Shown one piece after another: positions 6,131 through 6,304 of a DNA stretch of 6,304 nt. The DNA is from Actinomycetota bacterium (GTDB lineage: Bacteria; Actinomycetota; Coriobacteriia; Anaerosomatales; Anaerosomataceae). Under the pieces are notes generated by a model, which was not told the DNA's origin, ran no database searches, and was given only the letters and a program-made list of their open reading frames with translations. Every line of letters starts with the position of its first letter. Positions within the stretch are counted from its first letter, which is position 1. Both the position numbers and the translations under genes were made by a program. The DNA lies in contig DSAI01000032.1 in the NCBI GenBank assembly GCA_011372845.1, forward strand, positions 1 to 6,304. Reading direction: 5' to 3'.

Positions 6131-6211
6131 ATGATCAAGCCGAATGGACCAGGGGCTCCGATCGCCCTGCAGTCTGTGCACGTCCGTATTCCGGTGTGCC
6201 GCGCCGCCTGA
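6131..6211 (+). CDS. Small ORF, candidate leader peptide (26 aa)
   Basis: Twenty-six codons from ATG 6131 to TGA 6211. They are preceded by AAGGAGG (6116-6122), a full match to the anti-SD, with 8 nt spacing. The peptide begins MIKPNGPGAPIALQ and ends VHVRIPVCRAA. It has no signal peptide, membrane segment or run of one amino acid, and one Cys close to the end. It lies between a strong promoter and a gene whose SD is enclosed in a hairpin, a context typical of regulatory leader peptides. The pattern VHVxxxxxCR near the C-terminus loosely recalls the short leader peptides ahead of sulfur-metabolism genes in actinobacteria, but this is a weak resemblance from memory. It could also be a fortuitous ORF with a good SD. 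Confidence 0.45.
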   Translation: MIKPNGPGAPIALQSVHVRIPVCRAA

Positions 6212-6223
6212 GATCACCTCACG

Positions 6224-6257
6224 TCGCGGGCACCCTGTAAGGGGAGGGACCCCGCGA
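6224..6257 (+). promoter_or_regulatory. Hairpin enclosing the SD of the downstream gene
   Basis: TCGCGGG (6224-6230) pairs with CCCGCGA (6251-6257). The 3' arm touches the A of the start codon, and the SD (GGGGAGGG, 6241-6248) lies in the loop. An inner CCCT/AGGG pair (6233-6236/6240-6243) would bury part of the SD further. An alternative, bulged pairing joins 6193-6203 (inside the small ORF) with 6225-6234, so the two folds compete for the same bases. There is no T-run, so translational control is more likely than termination. Confidence 0.5.
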
Positions 6258-6304
6258 TGTTCGAATCCAACACCGGCGCCTTCGAGCGTCAGCACTACAC
6301 CGTC
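6257..6304 (+). CDS. 5' end of an unidentified protein gene (partial)
   Basis: ATG at 6257 with GGGGAGGG (6241-6248) 8 nt upstream opens a frame that runs to the window edge: 16 codons, MFESNTGAFERQHYTV. The fragment is too short to assign to a family. It is hydrophilic, with no signal peptide or membrane segment so far. Its promoter, operator-like repeat, small upstream ORF and SD-enclosing hairpin suggest a regulated gene, and its identity would say what the leader senses. Confidence 0.65.
   Translation, partial: MFESNTGAFERQHYTV

Noticed and set aside
6049..6240. 63-codon GTG-start frame on the plus strand
   Set aside because: It starts inside the promoter (upstream of the predicted transcription start), has no SD, and overlaps the better-supported small ORF in another frame.

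Overview
The window is GC-rich bacterial chromosome, densely coded, with short intergenic gaps, frequent GTG starts and long spurious antisense reading frames, as expected at high GC. Rubrerythrin points to an anaerobe or microaerophile. The -35/-10 promoter at 6054-6081 and clear Shine-Dalgarno (SD) sites are ordinary bacterial features. An anaerobic or facultative actinobacterial-type lineage is my best guess, but no marker here fixes the taxonomy. There is no rRNA, tRNA, CRISPR array, insertion sequence or phage gene.

Minus strand, in transcription order (right to left): a short TspO/MBR membrane protein (5065-4679); an ArsS-family radical SAM protein (4670-3708); a two-domain glycosyltransferase joining the DUF2064/TIGR04282-type and TIGR04283-type transferases (3711-2371); a SulP-family anion permease with a STAS domain (2285-639); and a classical 191-residue rubrerythrin (577-2). 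The first three are tightly packed (8-nt gap, then overlapping genes) and are probably one operon. ArsS plus the two transferases is the known arsenosugar-biosynthesis gene set, also called the rSAM/selenodomain system. The arsenic methyltransferase ArsM, which supplies the ArsS substrate, is not in the window.

The main observation is at the 3' end of arsS. The normal reading frame stops at a UGA exactly where the family has its last conserved Cys (CTAG-x-GSS-C-x-G). Reading through that UGA gives U-H-G-T-L-L and then a second stop. A stem-loop with a GGUC apical loop follows 21 nt after the UGA, as in a bacterial SECIS element. The downstream transferase then starts at a GTG overlapping the second stop (GTGA). 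I read this as a selenocysteine-containing ArsS that automatic annotation would cut six residues short.

Plus strand: a PhzF-family isomerase/epimerase-like gene (to 6036) diverges from tspO across a gap holding a 26-bp near-perfect palindrome. Downstream of phzF is a compact regulatory region (6054-6256): a good sigma70-type promoter, an 8-6-8 inverted repeat centred on its -10 box, a 26-codon small ORF with an ideal SD, and a hairpin enclosing the SD of the next gene. Only the first 16 codons of that gene lie in the window. This looks like a repressor-controlled, leader-peptide-attenuated unit.
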